From positions 203,279 to 267,278 of the forward strand of contig JBCCBP010000002.1 in assembly GCA_039033995.1 (NCBI GenBank): a stretch of DNA of 64,000 bases, given 5' to 3'. Both the position numbers and the translations under genes were made by a program. The notes beneath the pieces are model-generated. The model was given only the letters and a program-made list of their open reading frames with translations, had not been told where the DNA came from and did no database searches. Shown here piece after piece: positions 54,391 through 63,672 of this stretch; within the stretch, counting starts at the first letter, position 1; each line of letters begins with the position of its first letter. Source of the stretch: CALBPI01 sp039033995 (GTDB taxonomy: Bacteria > Pseudomonadota > Gammaproteobacteria > Steroidobacterales > Woeseiaceae).

Positions 54391-54999
54391 TTAGCGCCCC
54401 TCCTCTTCGGGTTCGTAGCGGTAATGCCCGACGATAGGAAAATCGAACAACATATCGTCGACTTCCGGCCCGCGCCCAATATTGTGCGCGATGAGCGGAC
54501 GTTGCCCATCTGAGCTGCGTTCATGCAATACGATACCGATATGCGGCGCGCCACCCGGCAACCGCCAGGTGACCAGATCACCCGGCTCAAATGAATCAGC
54601 ATCGGTTGCAGCGACGACCGCCGCGTGTGCCTCGAAAAAAGCCTCCAGATTCGGTACGCGTCGATGGTCGATATTGGCATCCGGTGATTGCAGTCCCCAA
54701 ATTCGCTGAGACGGATAACGATCGAAGTCGGCCTGCATATCTTCATGAACGAGCTGTTGCAGGTCGACGCCTAGCGCGCGGTAGGCGCGGATCACAAGGT
54801 CGGTGCATACGCCAATGTGTGCCGGCACATCGCCGCCGGGATACTCAAGCCGACGATATCGACCATCATAAATCACCGTCGCACGCGTACGCTCAAGGGC
54901 CGCCTCGGTCAGATGCTGCGCCCACGTATCGGCGTGCGCTGCGATGGCTGCCACAGAACCCAATACAATCACTGTGATCCCGGCGCGCAGGTTGATCAT
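54391..54999 (-). CDS. DUF1287 exported protein
   Basis: A 202-residue protein with an N-terminal signal peptide (ending AHA) and the DUF1287 pattern: IGVCTDLVIRAYRALGVDLQ, VHEDM, NIDHRRVPNL and GDLVTW ... PHIGIV. The conserved Cys, His and Asp suggest an NlpC/P60-like papain fold acting in the periplasm, but activity is not proven. It is followed by the cupin gene. Confidence 0.88.
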   Translation of the reverse strand: MINLRAGITVIVLGSVAAIAAHADTWAQHLTEAALERTRATVIYDGRYRRLEYPGGDVPAHIGVCTDLVIRAYRALGVDLQQLVHEDMQADFDRYPSQRIWGLQSPDANIDHRRVPNLEAFFEAHAAVVAATDADSFEPGDLVTWRLPGGAPHIGIVLHERSSDGQRPLIAHNIGRGPEVDDMLFDFPIVGHYRYEPEEEGR

Positions 55000-55170
55000 C
55001 GTTCCATCACTGCCTTTTCGGTTCGCTACGCCGAATCCTAAGCATCAGCCTGACAGCACTATCCCGTCTTACGATGACTGCCGTCAAGGTAGAGCCAACG
55101 CCGGATCTGCACTGCAGACGACTCACCGATTGACTAGACTTAGGCTCATTACACTAACAGGGGAGCATTG

Positions 55171-55518
55171 ATGCACAGCCAACTACGTCCGGCATTCTAC
55201 GCAACCAGCGCCGTGATCGGCCTTGTTGCAACCTGGTGGCACAACCTGAAGGCCGGCGCACTGACCGCCGATTTTTCGTTACGACAATTCATCAGTGACA
55301 ACTATGTCAACCACGCGTCGGCCTCCATCACCAATGACATCATTGTCGTTGCCGTCGTGTTCTCGGTGTGGTGCTTTATCGAGAGCCGCAGACTGGGGCT
55401 GCGCTACTGGTGGGCCTATATTGCCGCCACTTTCGCCATTGCACTGGCATTCGCTTTTCCGTTGTTTTTGTTCTTTCGCGAACGCGCCTTGCAACGAGCG
55501 CCCGCGTCGAGCCGCTAG
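55171..55518 (+). CDS. DUF2834-like membrane protein
   Basis: A 115-residue protein with three hydrophobic helices, the last one ending in FFRERAL. The pattern ends with RLGLRYWWAYI, seen in DUF2834 proteins. GGGGAG lies 7 nt before the ATG. The 3' end overlaps the convergent lipoprotein gene by 4 nt. Function unknown. Confidence 0.72.
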   Translation: MHSQLRPAFYATSAVIGLVATWWHNLKAGALTADFSLRQFISDNYVNHASASITNDIIVVAVVFSVWCFIESRRLGLRYWWAYIAATFAIALAFAFPLFLFFRERALQRAPASSR

Positions 55519-56489
55519 TCTGACGCAGGACGATCGACGATCGGGCAAACGCTGTTCACTTTGATCAAGCCCTCAGCGACTGAGGTCAGTGCGGAACCCA
55601 AGTAACGCAAGCGAACTGCATCGACTGTGCCACGCTTGAACTTGATGACGGAGCGATAGCGTAACGGGTTCGCTGCGCTACCGGCCTGGGGTGCATATCT
55701 GAACTCTCCATTATCGTCGAGTGGTGCCGCCGCTCTCACATCGCTATCTCGCAAACTGAAGATCGGCTGGAAAGTCATACCCGGTATATTCCAGTAGGTG
55801 GTGGTGACAAGGCCCTCGGGGTCTTCCCAGCCCGGCCGGTCCGTCAAATTCGGAGACACTAGTTCTACGCGAAACTCAGACGGCGGCTGGCAATCGATGC
55901 CCATAAGGACAAACATCGCGTTGTCGAACCAGATCGCACTGTCTGGACACCCCTGCACTTTCGCCCCATCAGCACCCGATTTGAACCCTTCACTGACCCA
56001 GTTTTGGGTATCTCGTGCGGCTGCGAAGTTGAAGCACTCTTTGATATCAGGGGAAACGCTAAAGGATTGCTCAGCTGAAATGAACGTATCGATCGGTGGG
56101 TTAACTTCGCCGCCGAGTCGGGGACCATCACGCAAACTCGCAACTACTTTGACCTCGTAACGTCCGACATTCAGAGCCGGTAAAGCACCCCGCCAGCGAT
56201 TGTTGCCGAGCGATTCGAAGGCTTCGGTGTGAACGATGAACGCACGATCCGGGACTCGGGTTGATCTGAATTCTGCAGTGACATGCCGGACCCGTTTGTT
56301 TGAGATTCCTGGGATCACAATTTGCGCCTCTACGACAGGGGGCACACCTTGCTGTGTGCTAGAGATTGTGATCTCGCGGATACGAGGCTCCACCGAACGA
56401 GATTGAGGGAACAGCTCACAGCCGACCATCAACAGCGCGGCGGCGAAGAGTAAGACCCATCGCCGAGAGTACAGGGAGATCGTTTGCAT
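55515..56489 (-). CDS. Unknown lipoprotein
   Basis: A 324-residue protein with a signal peptide ending LLMVGC, so C24 is a likely lipidation site. The mature part begins as a beta-rich Ig-like region (EPRIREITISSTQQGVPPVV) and has four later cysteines that could form disulfides. No known domain was recognised. It probably sits in the outer membrane or periplasm. Confidence 0.72.
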   Translation of the reverse strand: MQTISLYSRRWVLLFAAALLMVGCELFPQSRSVEPRIREITISSTQQGVPPVVEAQIVIPGISNKRVRHVTAEFRSTRVPDRAFIVHTEAFESLGNNRWRGALPALNVGRYEVKVVASLRDGPRLGGEVNPPIDTFISAEQSFSVSPDIKECFNFAAARDTQNWVSEGFKSGADGAKVQGCPDSAIWFDNAMFVLMGIDCQPPSEFRVELVSPNLTDRPGWEDPEGLVTTTYWNIPGMTFQPIFSLRDSDVRAAAPLDDNGEFRYAPQAGSAANPLRYRSVIKFKRGTVDAVRLRYLGSALTSVAEGLIKVNSVCPIVDRPASD

Positions 56490-56565
56490 CGGAGTATTCC
56501 TGTCGTTGTTGTTATACCCCTTGCACTGCGCTTAACTCGTGAATTATCTCGTCACGGCGCGACGC

Positions 56566-56907
56566 TCACGAGCGCTTGTCACGATCGTTCGGGGTCAGGT
56601 GGTCAATCGCGCCATCGCCATACGATCGCTCTACCTTTGACACTACAATATGGAAACCCTGATACCACCGTTGATAGTCTTTCTTGGCGCGCAAGTGCGC
56701 CCGGTAGCGTGAGAACGTCTTCAAGCTTGCCTCGTCGCGCCAACAATAGGTGGAGTTGATGAGCTGATTGTCCGCTCTGTGCCAGACTTCTTTACCGACG
56801 AACCCGTCCAGCGACTCAGCGAACCGCTCGATCTGCTGATCCAGAACATGAAAGTCGTCATCAAGCTCGCCTGGCTTGAAGATGAATGCGACGGAATACA
56901 CCCTCAC
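56566..56907 (-). CDS. Small protein of the dimeric alpha-beta barrel (ABM-like) type
   Basis: A 113-residue protein. The pattern VYSVAFIFKPGELDDDFHVL, GFVGKEVWHR and STYCWRDEASLKTFSR fits a ferredoxin-like fold as in antibiotic-biosynthesis monooxygenase-like proteins. Two adjacent GTG start codons (56907, 56901) follow an AGGGG site; the choice is uncertain. Substrate unknown. Confidence 0.65.
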   Translation of the reverse strand: MRVYSVAFIFKPGELDDDFHVLDQQIERFAESLDGFVGKEVWHRADNQLINSTYCWRDEASLKTFSRYRAHLRAKKDYQRWYQGFHIVVSKVERSYGDGAIDHLTPNDRDKRS

Positions 56908-56944
56908 CCCTTACGGTACGGTATTTGAAACGATTCAGTACTTA

Positions 56945-57265
56945 TCAAAAACAGTACCCCTGCCCGCAGGCCGCCATATACGTCCAAAAGATAAACACGA
57001 AAAACGCGACGGGCCAAAACACCAGATGCAAGCCAGTTGAATACCAGATTGAAGACGGTTGCACACGCAATAGTGACCTCAGGTTGTGTGCAATTGCCAC
57101 AATACTCGTAATGATGAAAACCCCAAGGCCGAGAAACTCGATATCGAACATATCGCTGAGTGTCATACCGACAAACGCGATGATGCTCGTCGCGAACCAG
57201 GCACGCGCGGCCGTCCAAAATAGAAAGGTGCTGCGATTGGCTGGCAGGTGTCTATTGGGTGACAT
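56945..57265 (-). CDS. Small three-helix membrane protein
   Basis: A 106-residue protein from ATG 57265 (a GTG at 57271 is also possible) with three hydrophobic helices, the last ending FWTYMAACGQGYCF. It lies 14 nt downstream of the broken thioredoxin gene, so it may share its transcript. No family recognised. Confidence 0.55.
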   Translation of the reverse strand: MSPNRHLPANRSTFLFWTAARAWFATSIIAFVGMTLSDMFDIEFLGLGVFIITSIVAIAHNLRSLLRVQPSSIWYSTGLHLVFWPVAFFVFIFWTYMAACGQGYCF

Positions 57266-57279
57266 CAACACTCGGCCAA

Positions 57280-57782
57280 TCAGCTGGCGAGTAGCAGGTT
57301 CAGCTCTGCGATGAGCATATCGACGATACTGTCGGAATAGCCGCGATGGATGTGCGCGATGTTGCCGCTGCGGTCCAGAATAATCATCAGCGGCAAACCC
57401 TCGAGCCCATAACTATCGCTAATTGTGCCGTCCCGATCATGCAGGAACACCATGTCGCTTAATCGATCCAGTTTGCGCGACAACTTGCGATAGGTGCGTC
57501 GGTCTTCACGCGAGTTGATGGCATACACCTGCAGCCTGTCTGTACCGACCTTCGCCTGAATCGAGCAAGGATCGGCAGTTCTTTTCTGCAGGGTGGGCAC
57601 CAGCTCGCCCAGAATGTCACGATCCGGACTTTGTCAGGGTTGTCGGATAAGCGTATCGGCTCACCGTCGATGGTACCCAGCAAATCGGGCGGTGTTGCGC
57701 CGACTATGACATCGGCGCCAACACGTACTGGCGCTAGCAGTGCCGCTGAAACGACCAGCGATCTCCAAAAAACGCGCGACAC
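57280..57782 (-). pseudogene. TlpA/ResA-like thioredoxin broken by a frameshift
   Basis: The first frame encodes a signal peptide and FWASWCPPCRKELPILAR, the thioredoxin active site. Near 57560-57566 the thioredoxin sequence jumps to another frame and continues IQAKVGTDRLQVYAINSRED ... DSYGLEGLPLMIILDRSG to the stop at 57280. One missing base would explain it. Both halves are well conserved, so the break is recent or a sequencing error. A GTG at 57782 with GGAGA is the likely start. The product would be a periplasmic disulfide reductase. Confidence 0.85.
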
Positions 57783-57852
57783 GCGATGATTCTCCAACCC
57801 AAACGAAAGACCACTAAACTAACGCAGAGGCAGGCGCTGTCGCAAACGCCAA

Positions 57853-57882
57853 AAGGCCGTCAACCGGAGCATTGACGGCCTT
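57853..57882 (-). terminator. Hairpin terminator of the DM13 gene
   Basis: An 11-bp perfect stem, AAGGCCGTCAA and TTGACGGCCTT, with an 8-nt loop. On the minus strand it lies 20 nt past the stop of the DM13 gene and runs into TTTT. It probably ends that transcript and insulates the broken thioredoxin gene downstream. Confidence 0.75.
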
Positions 57883-57902
57883 CGAGAGAGGACGCAGCAG
57901 AA

Positions 57903-58322
57903 CTACAGCGCGCTGACACCCCAGAGCTTGGTGTAGGCCTCACAGTGCAGAACCAGCGTCTGGAACTGAGATAAGTCGATATCGGCCGGAATCTCGTAAC
58001 GCTGAGCGCCTTTCGCTTTCTTGAGTTTAGCAATCAAAACGCTGCCGCTCGTCGCGTTGCTGGCGGTAACGTCATCGGCCGCTAACGGCGACAGGAAAAG
58101 TTTCAAATCAGGCGCACGACGTGTCTTGAATTGCTCGTCCAGTTCGAGGAATACGCCGGCATCGGTTTCAACAATCTGCCAACTGCCCTTGATCTTCTGG
58201 GAGCGCTTGGTCCAGGTGTTGTCGTCGGCCGCGAAAGCGCTTTGCGTTGCCCCGCTGAAGCTAACGAAAAGGGTCAAGAAAATGATCGCTGCACGCAGCA
58301 GCGGTGATGTCAGTGTCGTCAT
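57903..58322 (-). CDS. Secreted DM13-domain-like protein
   Basis: A 139-residue protein from ATG 58322, which has GGAG 9 nt upstream. It has a signal peptide (ending SAFA) and a single beta-rich domain with WQIVETDAGVFLELDEQFKT, APDLKLFLSP and LVLHCEAYTKLWGVSAL, a pattern typical of DM13 (proposed electron-transfer or adhesion module). The conserved Cys is present. The longer open frame upstream lacks a signal and is not used. Confidence 0.78.
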   Translation of the reverse strand: MTTLTSPLLRAAIIFLTLFVSFSGATQSAFAADDNTWTKRSQKIKGSWQIVETDAGVFLELDEQFKTRRAPDLKLFLSPLAADDVTASNATSGSVLIAKLKKAKGAQRYEIPADIDLSQFQTLVLHCEAYTKLWGVSAL

Positions 58323-58546
58323 GTCAGTGGTCTCCATTGATATTTGGCTTATGCCGTCAGTATGTGGACGAGGAGACCTAGGTCGCGTCTGATTTATTTC
58401 CTGCACATGATTCAGATCGTCAATCAAACCAATTGAAAATGTGATCATTAGCGTCGGGTCGTCGCGAAATAGCTTCCGATGACCGCATCTCGCCGTCAAA
58501 AGAAAGCCACCTGGTTTACGTTCCGAAGGTCAGCGGAGGAATTCCC

Positions 58547-59077
58547 ATGCAGCGCAGTACCCTCGTTATTACCTTTCTGATTCTGTGTGCCTGCAGTACA
58601 CAGTCCGAAAATGGCTGGCACTTGCTACTAGCGCATGACAGTGAAGGCACTGTGACAGAAGGTGCCGCCGAGCAAGTGGCCCACGCCGTGCGCCGCGGAT
58701 GTGTCGTGCGCATCGCCTGGGGCGCTCGACGCCGCGCCGACCCGGCGCAGACGGTAGAACACGTCGCAGAAGCGACATGGATATCTGTTCGCAACGGTAA
58801 TCAGCTGCAGGCGCAACTGGATGGGTTTATGAGCAACCTGCAAGCACTCGGCCAGCCAGCCGAGAAACATCCTCGCCTGGATCGATTTGGCGGTACAGAA
58901 CAGGCCGTGCTCTGGAAAGCCTTGCTCAGCAACGATGGTCGCTTTGATGCGATCTGGTATGGCGCCGCCGACGGCACATTAAAGGTACGCATCCCGCAGC
59001 GACATCCGATGCGCTGGTTCGCGGATTGCGACGGCACGCCGTCGTCACCGCTATACCCGGCAGCAGTCAATCAGTAG
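58547..59077 (+). CDS. Unknown lipoprotein
   Basis: A 176-residue protein with a strong GGAGGA ribosome site and a signal ending LILCAC, so C16 is a likely lipid anchor. The rest shows HLLLAHDSEGTVTEGAAEQV and VRIAWGARRR. No family recognised. It is isolated on the plus strand between minus-strand genes. Confidence 0.68.
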   Translation: MQRSTLVITFLILCACSTQSENGWHLLLAHDSEGTVTEGAAEQVAHAVRRGCVVRIAWGARRRADPAQTVEHVAEATWISVRNGNQLQAQLDGFMSNLQALGQPAEKHPRLDRFGGTEQAVLWKALLSNDGRFDAIWYGAADGTLKVRIPQRHPMRWFADCDGTPSSPLYPAAVNQ

Positions 59078-59101
59078 CGACGTCGCTCCTACCGATTGCG
59101 G

Positions 59102-59446
59102 TTATAACGCCCAGAACCCCGAGTCGATCCCACCCTGGATAACAATCGCACAGGTGCCGTGACCCGGCAGTGCCATCGGAGGCAGCGCGACCGTTGCGCC
59201 TGCATTCGCTGCCGCATCCACGGCTGCCTGAATATCGTTGACGAGCACGTACGGCCGCACGACCGGCGACTCACCATCATGCATCGGTGCGCGCACCCCC
59301 AGTAAACCGCCACTGTCGAGCGTCGCCGTACGTGCGCCGCCCAACGCTTGATCCGGCTCACCAAACTCGACGCCGTAGGCGCTGCTATATGCCGCACAAA
59401 TGCCATCCACATCGGGCGTCACAATCTCCAGATACTGTACTTTCAT
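59102..59446 (-). CDS. VOC-family (glyoxalase-like) protein
   Basis: A 114-residue protein with the two-beta-alpha-unit pattern of vicinal oxygen chelate proteins: VQYLEIVTPDVDGICAAYSS and RPYVLVNDIQAAVDAAANAG. Metal ligands are not all obvious, so it could be a binding rather than catalytic member. ATG 59446 gives the family N-terminus; the longer frame upstream does not fit. Confidence 0.82.
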   Translation of the reverse strand: MKVQYLEIVTPDVDGICAAYSSAYGVEFGEPDQALGGARTATLDSGGLLGVRAPMHDGESPVVRPYVLVNDIQAAVDAAANAGATVALPPMALPGHGTCAIVIQGGIDSGFWAL

Positions 59447-59549
59447 TCGTGGATCCCTTTCTTTTTTCCCCACGAATATGGTGCGCCTTACCGTCCCCGT
59501 AGACAAGCGGTCCGTGCTGAGTAAGGGTCACCCACGCTCAGGAAGATTT

Positions 59550-60185
59550 CTACAGTACAGACTTCACGTAATCCGTCACGGTACCGGGCTCCGCATTGGC
59601 GAAAAACAGCTCTGAGAATCGTTCGCCAGCGACCGCAGCTTTTAGTAAGTCCTGATCGATCGTTTTAAGGACGGTCAACATGTCCTGAGTAGCCGCCGCT
59701 TTGACTTCGCTGAAGATGCTGCGATTCTTCGCCATGATCGCGGCCCGTTCCTTGGGATAACCGACGCCGCGCTCGTGCTCGAACAATTTACGATAGCAAT
59801 CCTCCAGGTTCAGCTCTGCTGCCCAGCCGAAGCCTTTAGCATACGGCATCGACATTGTATTGCCGTCATTGATCTGGCCGAACAGGAAGGCATCGGTCGG
59901 GTCAATGACCAAACCACACACGACACCCGGCATCGCATTGCACGCCAGCATGGAGCCCATGCCTGTTCCACATCCTGTAACGACGAAATCAGCCGCTTTG
60001 GTGTTGATCAGGATACCTGCCAAAATGCCGTTCATGATGTAGGTGAGACTCGCCTGATCGTCCGGGGTGTACATGCCATAGTGATGGACGTCGTGCCCAA
60101 GCGGTTCGGCCACATTCTTGAGCGCGGTGTGTACGATATCGCTCTTGGCTGCCTGGCTGTTCTCAATAATCAACGCGATTTTCAA
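59550..60185 (-). CDS. RpiB/LacA/LacB family sugar-phosphate isomerase
   Basis: Interconverts aldose and ketose phosphates. The 211-residue protein has the RpiB core with C72 in VTGCGTGMGSMLACN and the block LFGQINDGNTMSMPYAKG. It is longer than typical RpiB (about 150 residues), with a C-terminal extension as in the roughly 210-residue subgroup acting on C4/C5 sugar phosphates. The start is TTG with AGGAG 6 nt upstream. The substrate cannot be told from the sequence. Confidence 0.88.
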   Translation of the reverse strand: MKIALIIENSQAAKSDIVHTALKNVAEPLGHDVHHYGMYTPDDQASLTYIMNGILAGILINTKAADFVVTGCGTGMGSMLACNAMPGVVCGLVIDPTDAFLFGQINDGNTMSMPYAKGFGWAAELNLEDCYRKLFEHERGVGYPKERAAIMAKNRSIFSEVKAAATQDMLTVLKTIDQDLLKAAVAGERFSELFFANAEPGTVTDYVKSVL

Positions 60186-60442
60186 TGCTCTCTCCTGATC
60201 GGTGGGATCAATAACTTAGTGCTAACGATGATGCCTAGTACGTTTCCGGAGCTATGTATACCAGATTGAGATCAGCGTGGGCGGACAAAAAGAGCTGTCC
60301 GGGGACAATGTCTCGGGACAGAACACATCGACAACGCGAGACGCCGGAAGCTTCGCACTTTTCGTTAGAAACTCGCGAAGCAATGCCTGCGGTATTGTCC
60401 GAGCGCGCGTACCAGCCTATCCACCGTCTCAACAGATTGGAC
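60186..60442. other. Gap between the isomerase and TIR-TPR genes
   Basis: No convincing gene. Several short GGGACA/TGTCC words around 60290-60325 could form small hairpins. A minus-strand frame through here extends into the TIR-TPR gene in another frame and looks like a shadow. Confidence 0.55.
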
Positions 60443-62227
60443 TCAAGGCGCTGACTCCAAGGCGGCGATACGCTCGTCGATCGGACCAAACCGGGGGTGA
60501 CCGGGCTCGTGAATCTGAGCGTAGATTCCTCGCGATTGAATGAAGAGCGCCAGCGCCTCATCGCGGCGACCGCTATCTCGCAAGATGTCACCGTGCAATG
60601 TCGTGATCGCCGCCAGCAATGGGTGAACCTCCGGAAGTGCCGATATTGCACGGCGACGACAATCCGCTATCAATTGCTCGGCCGCCACCAGATCATCAGC
60701 CATGTAAATCACACGCGACAAATTCAACATCGACACCAGCACTTCAGGGTGATCGTCGCCGAGAACGCGCTTGGCAATCTCGAACTCGTCGGTATGCGCC
60801 GAACGTGCTTCTGCCAGCCTTCCCTGCGCCCGGTAAATCAACGCAAGATTGTTTAATGCAGTCAGAGTCTCCGTGTGCTCTGGGCCATACACGCCGCGAT
60901 GTATCTCGAGCAGTTCGAGCCCCCGTGACTCTGCAACATCGTACTCCTCGAGCAAATAGAGCACCCAGACCAGATTGTTGCGAGTCTGAAGCGTGCGCTG
61001 ATGCTGCTCACCATTTGAACGACTCAGCACAGGTATGATGCGCTCCAGTATCGATCGCGCCTCTTCGAGACGTCTCATATCGGTGTAGGTCACCGCCAGC
61101 CCATTCATGGCTGACAAACTCACGTCCGATCCTTCTCCATGCACTCGCGTTGCAAGCGCCAGCGCGCGTTCAAACAGGCCCGCAGCCTCATCGAGCCGGC
61201 CATCGTAAAGGGCAGCCCCGGCCATATCGTTTTGCGCCTCCAGGGCTTGCACGCTGTCAGCCCCCAGCACCGTCGCGAAGCGCTCGGTCGCTCGGTTAAA
61301 CGACTGCATCGAACGCTCGTAGAGTCCAATGGCGTAGTAAGCCGAGCCAATCGATTGGTCGAGCCTCGCGTGAATCAGTGGTTGATCGGAGAATTGCTCT
61401 GCCACCGAATCGGAAGCGACCGTCAGCAGATGCTCATCCAGTAACAACCTCGCCGTGTTAGTACCGTTGACGCCGTCCAACCCGACGCCAGGCGCTTGCG
61501 CCGTGACATCGCGAAGAATCGTCTCGCCCATCGCCTCGGGATTCAATTCAGTCAGCATAGCGGACAAGAACCCGGCGACGGCCTCAGACTCTTCCAGCGC
61601 CTCTGCCGCGATGGCTCGACTGCGCTCAGCCTCGCGTTTGGCAAGCTCCGCACTGATCGCCAATGCCGTCATTACACCCGTGATAAGAATCGATGCGGCT
61701 GCCGCAAAGCCCAGCAGACGCACACGTTTTTTGTGCTCTCTGTCTTTGAGCTTGCCGAACGCGATATCAAGCAAGCTAGCGATAAGCTTGAGCTTTGCAT
61801 CGTTTCGACCATCGGCGCCGGGACGAATGTCTGCCGCGAGTGGCTCTTGATCCCGTAAAGCCTCAGGGAATACGGAGCCGTCCTTTCCATCGACGATCAG
61901 GCAGAAAATCCGGTCCCCACGCCCGAGCGCCTTGAACGCTTTAACTTCCTCGTTGACCCACTTCGATTTTGCGGCCGCCTCGGAACAAACGACGATCAGG
62001 TTTTCGGACGCTTCAAGCGCTTCTTGAATCACATCGCTTAGGCGCGCCGCGGACGATAACTCATCACGATCTCGAAAAATCGGGGTCAAACGGTGAGCGG
62101 GAAGCCCAAGTTCGCTGACGAGTCGCTTGGGCACACGATAGCGTTCTAAACTGTTGTGTAACCAACGGACGTTTTTTTCATCCTGATGGCTATAGCTAAT
62201 AAAAGCGCGATAGCGATACTCTGTCAT
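60443..62227 (-). CDS. TIR-transmembrane-TPR protein
   Basis: A 594-residue protein. Residues 5-135 form a TIR domain (YRAFISYSHQDE; RDRDELSSAARLSD; SKWVNEEVKAF with E93/E94 as candidate NADase glutamates). A transmembrane helix lies at about 171-192. From about 300 to the end are TPRs of the kinesin-light-chain type (LEAQNDMAGAALYDGRLDEA; HTETLTALNNLALIYRAQG). ATG 62227 begins just before the TIR domain; an in-frame extension upstream looks non-coding. Such TIR-TPR proteins occur in many proteobacteria; NAD-linked defence or signalling is possible but unproven. Confidence 0.88.
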   Translation of the reverse strand: MTEYRYRAFISYSHQDEKNVRWLHNSLERYRVPKRLVSELGLPAHRLTPIFRDRDELSSAARLSDVIQEALEASENLIVVCSEAAAKSKWVNEEVKAFKALGRGDRIFCLIVDGKDGSVFPEALRDQEPLAADIRPGADGRNDAKLKLIASLLDIAFGKLKDREHKKRVRLLGFAAAASILITGVMTALAISAELAKREAERSRAIAAEALEESEAVAGFLSAMLTELNPEAMGETILRDVTAQAPGVGLDGVNGTNTARLLLDEHLLTVASDSVAEQFSDQPLIHARLDQSIGSAYYAIGLYERSMQSFNRATERFATVLGADSVQALEAQNDMAGAALYDGRLDEAAGLFERALALATRVHGEGSDVSLSAMNGLAVTYTDMRRLEEARSILERIIPVLSRSNGEQHQRTLQTRNNLVWVLYLLEEYDVAESRGLELLEIHRGVYGPEHTETLTALNNLALIYRAQGRLAEARSAHTDEFEIAKRVLGDDHPEVLVSMLNLSRVIYMADDLVAAEQLIADCRRRAISALPEVHPLLAAITTLHGDILRDSGRRDEALALFIQSRGIYAQIHEPGHPRFGPIDERIAALESAP

Positions 62228-62472
62228 CGCCCGATTATAGCTTAATGAGGCTAGCGAGTTTTTCCCCTGGCGCTTACAGTCCATCAATGCAAACGGGAAA
62301 AAATTATAAGCCCGCCCAATTGAGCGACGTTCGGCAATGGTTTTTTTATCGCAATTCTGCAGGTTATCGGCTGTCACAATCTGATCGGCGGAAATCGTGA
62401 CCAACACTGGATGAGATGTCAGCGACTTGTAAAGGACGCCACCGTCTTCAACGCAAGCGCTCGTGCAGGAAC

Positions 62473-63672
62473 TCAAAGACGCTGCAATGTTGTCTCCGAA
62501 AGCGTCAACGCATGCTGGGATGCACGCTCTACACGATTACGTCCGAGTCGCTTGGCGCGGTACATCGCACGATCTGCACGCGCCACCATATCTGCGATGT
62601 TCGCGTCTTCGTCCGAGATCTCTGCAACACCGAAGCTCGCACTCACCATCAGTGGCCGCTCGCCGTCAACAACGGGCGTTTTGCTGGTGGATACGCGCAC
62701 AAGCTGAGCCACACGCTCCGCTGCGACAATATCGGTATCCGGCAGCACAATCAGGAACTCCTCGCCACCAATGCGAGCCACGATATCGTCCTGTCTGCGA
62801 CCTATCTGCAACCGATGCGCAAAATGAATCAGGGCTTTGTCGCCAACGGCATGCCCAAATCGATCGTTGACTGCTTTGAAGTGATCGAGGTCGGCTAGGA
62901 CAACTGACAGCGGGCGCTGTTCAGATCTTGCGTTCTCAAACGCCCGTTGCCCCAGACCTTCAAAGCCATGCCGATTCAACAGGCCGGTGAGCTGGTCAAC
63001 AACAGCCATGCCTTTCAGTCGATCAGACATATCGGACACAAACACGGATAACACGAGTGTGCTGATCGCAATGTAGGCGATCGGTAGCGTCAACAGTTCG
63101 ATGTGCTGCTGCGCCGCCAACGCTGCCTGATCAGCGATGGGCCCGAGATTGTACGCCCGGATCGAAGCTCCGAGCTGGGAAATACCAAATAGAACCAACC
63201 CGGCAATGAACGCATGATCCGCAGACCAGCCTTGCGAGCGATATCGATAAACGGCGAATGCCAGAAAAGACGCCGTTGCAAACGAGGCAGCCGGCACAGC
63301 CGCTTCACGCAGCCCATCATGCGGCGACACGAAGGTTGCCCATATCAACACCAGGAAGCTGGCAAACGCACACGCCAGGATGTAGCGCAGCACGCGCGAA
63401 CTCTCAACCCGGATACAGTGCCCCATCGACGCAAACACAATCACGCCGAGCGCCGACAATTCAATCAGCAATGCCTTTATCGGTGCACTCAATAGCGTTC
63501 CGCTGATTAACGACGCGCCCCAACGAGCGGTAGAAGCGACAAACGCGAGGTGCCAGAAGAACGTGTACGGCTTACGCAGCAATACACGCCATGCAAAAAA
63601 GGAGATGACGCTGTACATCAGGCATGCCAACGTCATCGTTATGCCGAGATAGTTGAACGCAGTTGGTGTCAT
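62473..63672 (-). CDS. Membrane-bound diguanylate cyclase
   Basis: A 399-residue protein with six or seven N-terminal hydrophobic helices (1-212) and a GGDEF domain (about 220-385). The active motif is GGEEF at 302-306, competent for c-di-GMP synthesis. The product-inhibition site RxxD is present as RQDD at 293-296, five residues before the motif. It lies about 245 nt upstream of the TIR-TPR gene on the same strand, and is adjacent to the repeat array on its other side. Confidence 0.93.
   Translation of the reverse strand: MTPTAFNYLGITMTLACLMYSVISFFAWRVLLRKPYTFFWHLAFVASTARWGASLISGTLLSAPIKALLIELSALGVIVFASMGHCIRVESSRVLRYILACAFASFLVLIWATFVSPHDGLREAAVPAASFATASFLAFAVYRYRSQGWSADHAFIAGLVLFGISQLGASIRAYNLGPIADQAALAAQQHIELLTLPIAYIAISTLVLSVFVSDMSDRLKGMAVVDQLTGLLNRHGFEGLGQRAFENARSEQRPLSVVLADLDHFKAVNDRFGHAVGDKALIHFAHRLQIGRRQDDIVARIGGEEFLIVLPDTDIVAAERVAQLVRVSTSKTPVVDGERPLMVSASFGVAEISDEDANIADMVARADRAMYRAKRLGRNRVERASQHALTLSETTLQRL

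Noticed and set aside
60235..60651. 138-residue minus-strand frame overlapping the end of the TIR-TPR gene
   Set aside because: Overlaps the TPR region by about 200 nt in another frame and has Arg/Cys-rich shadow composition.
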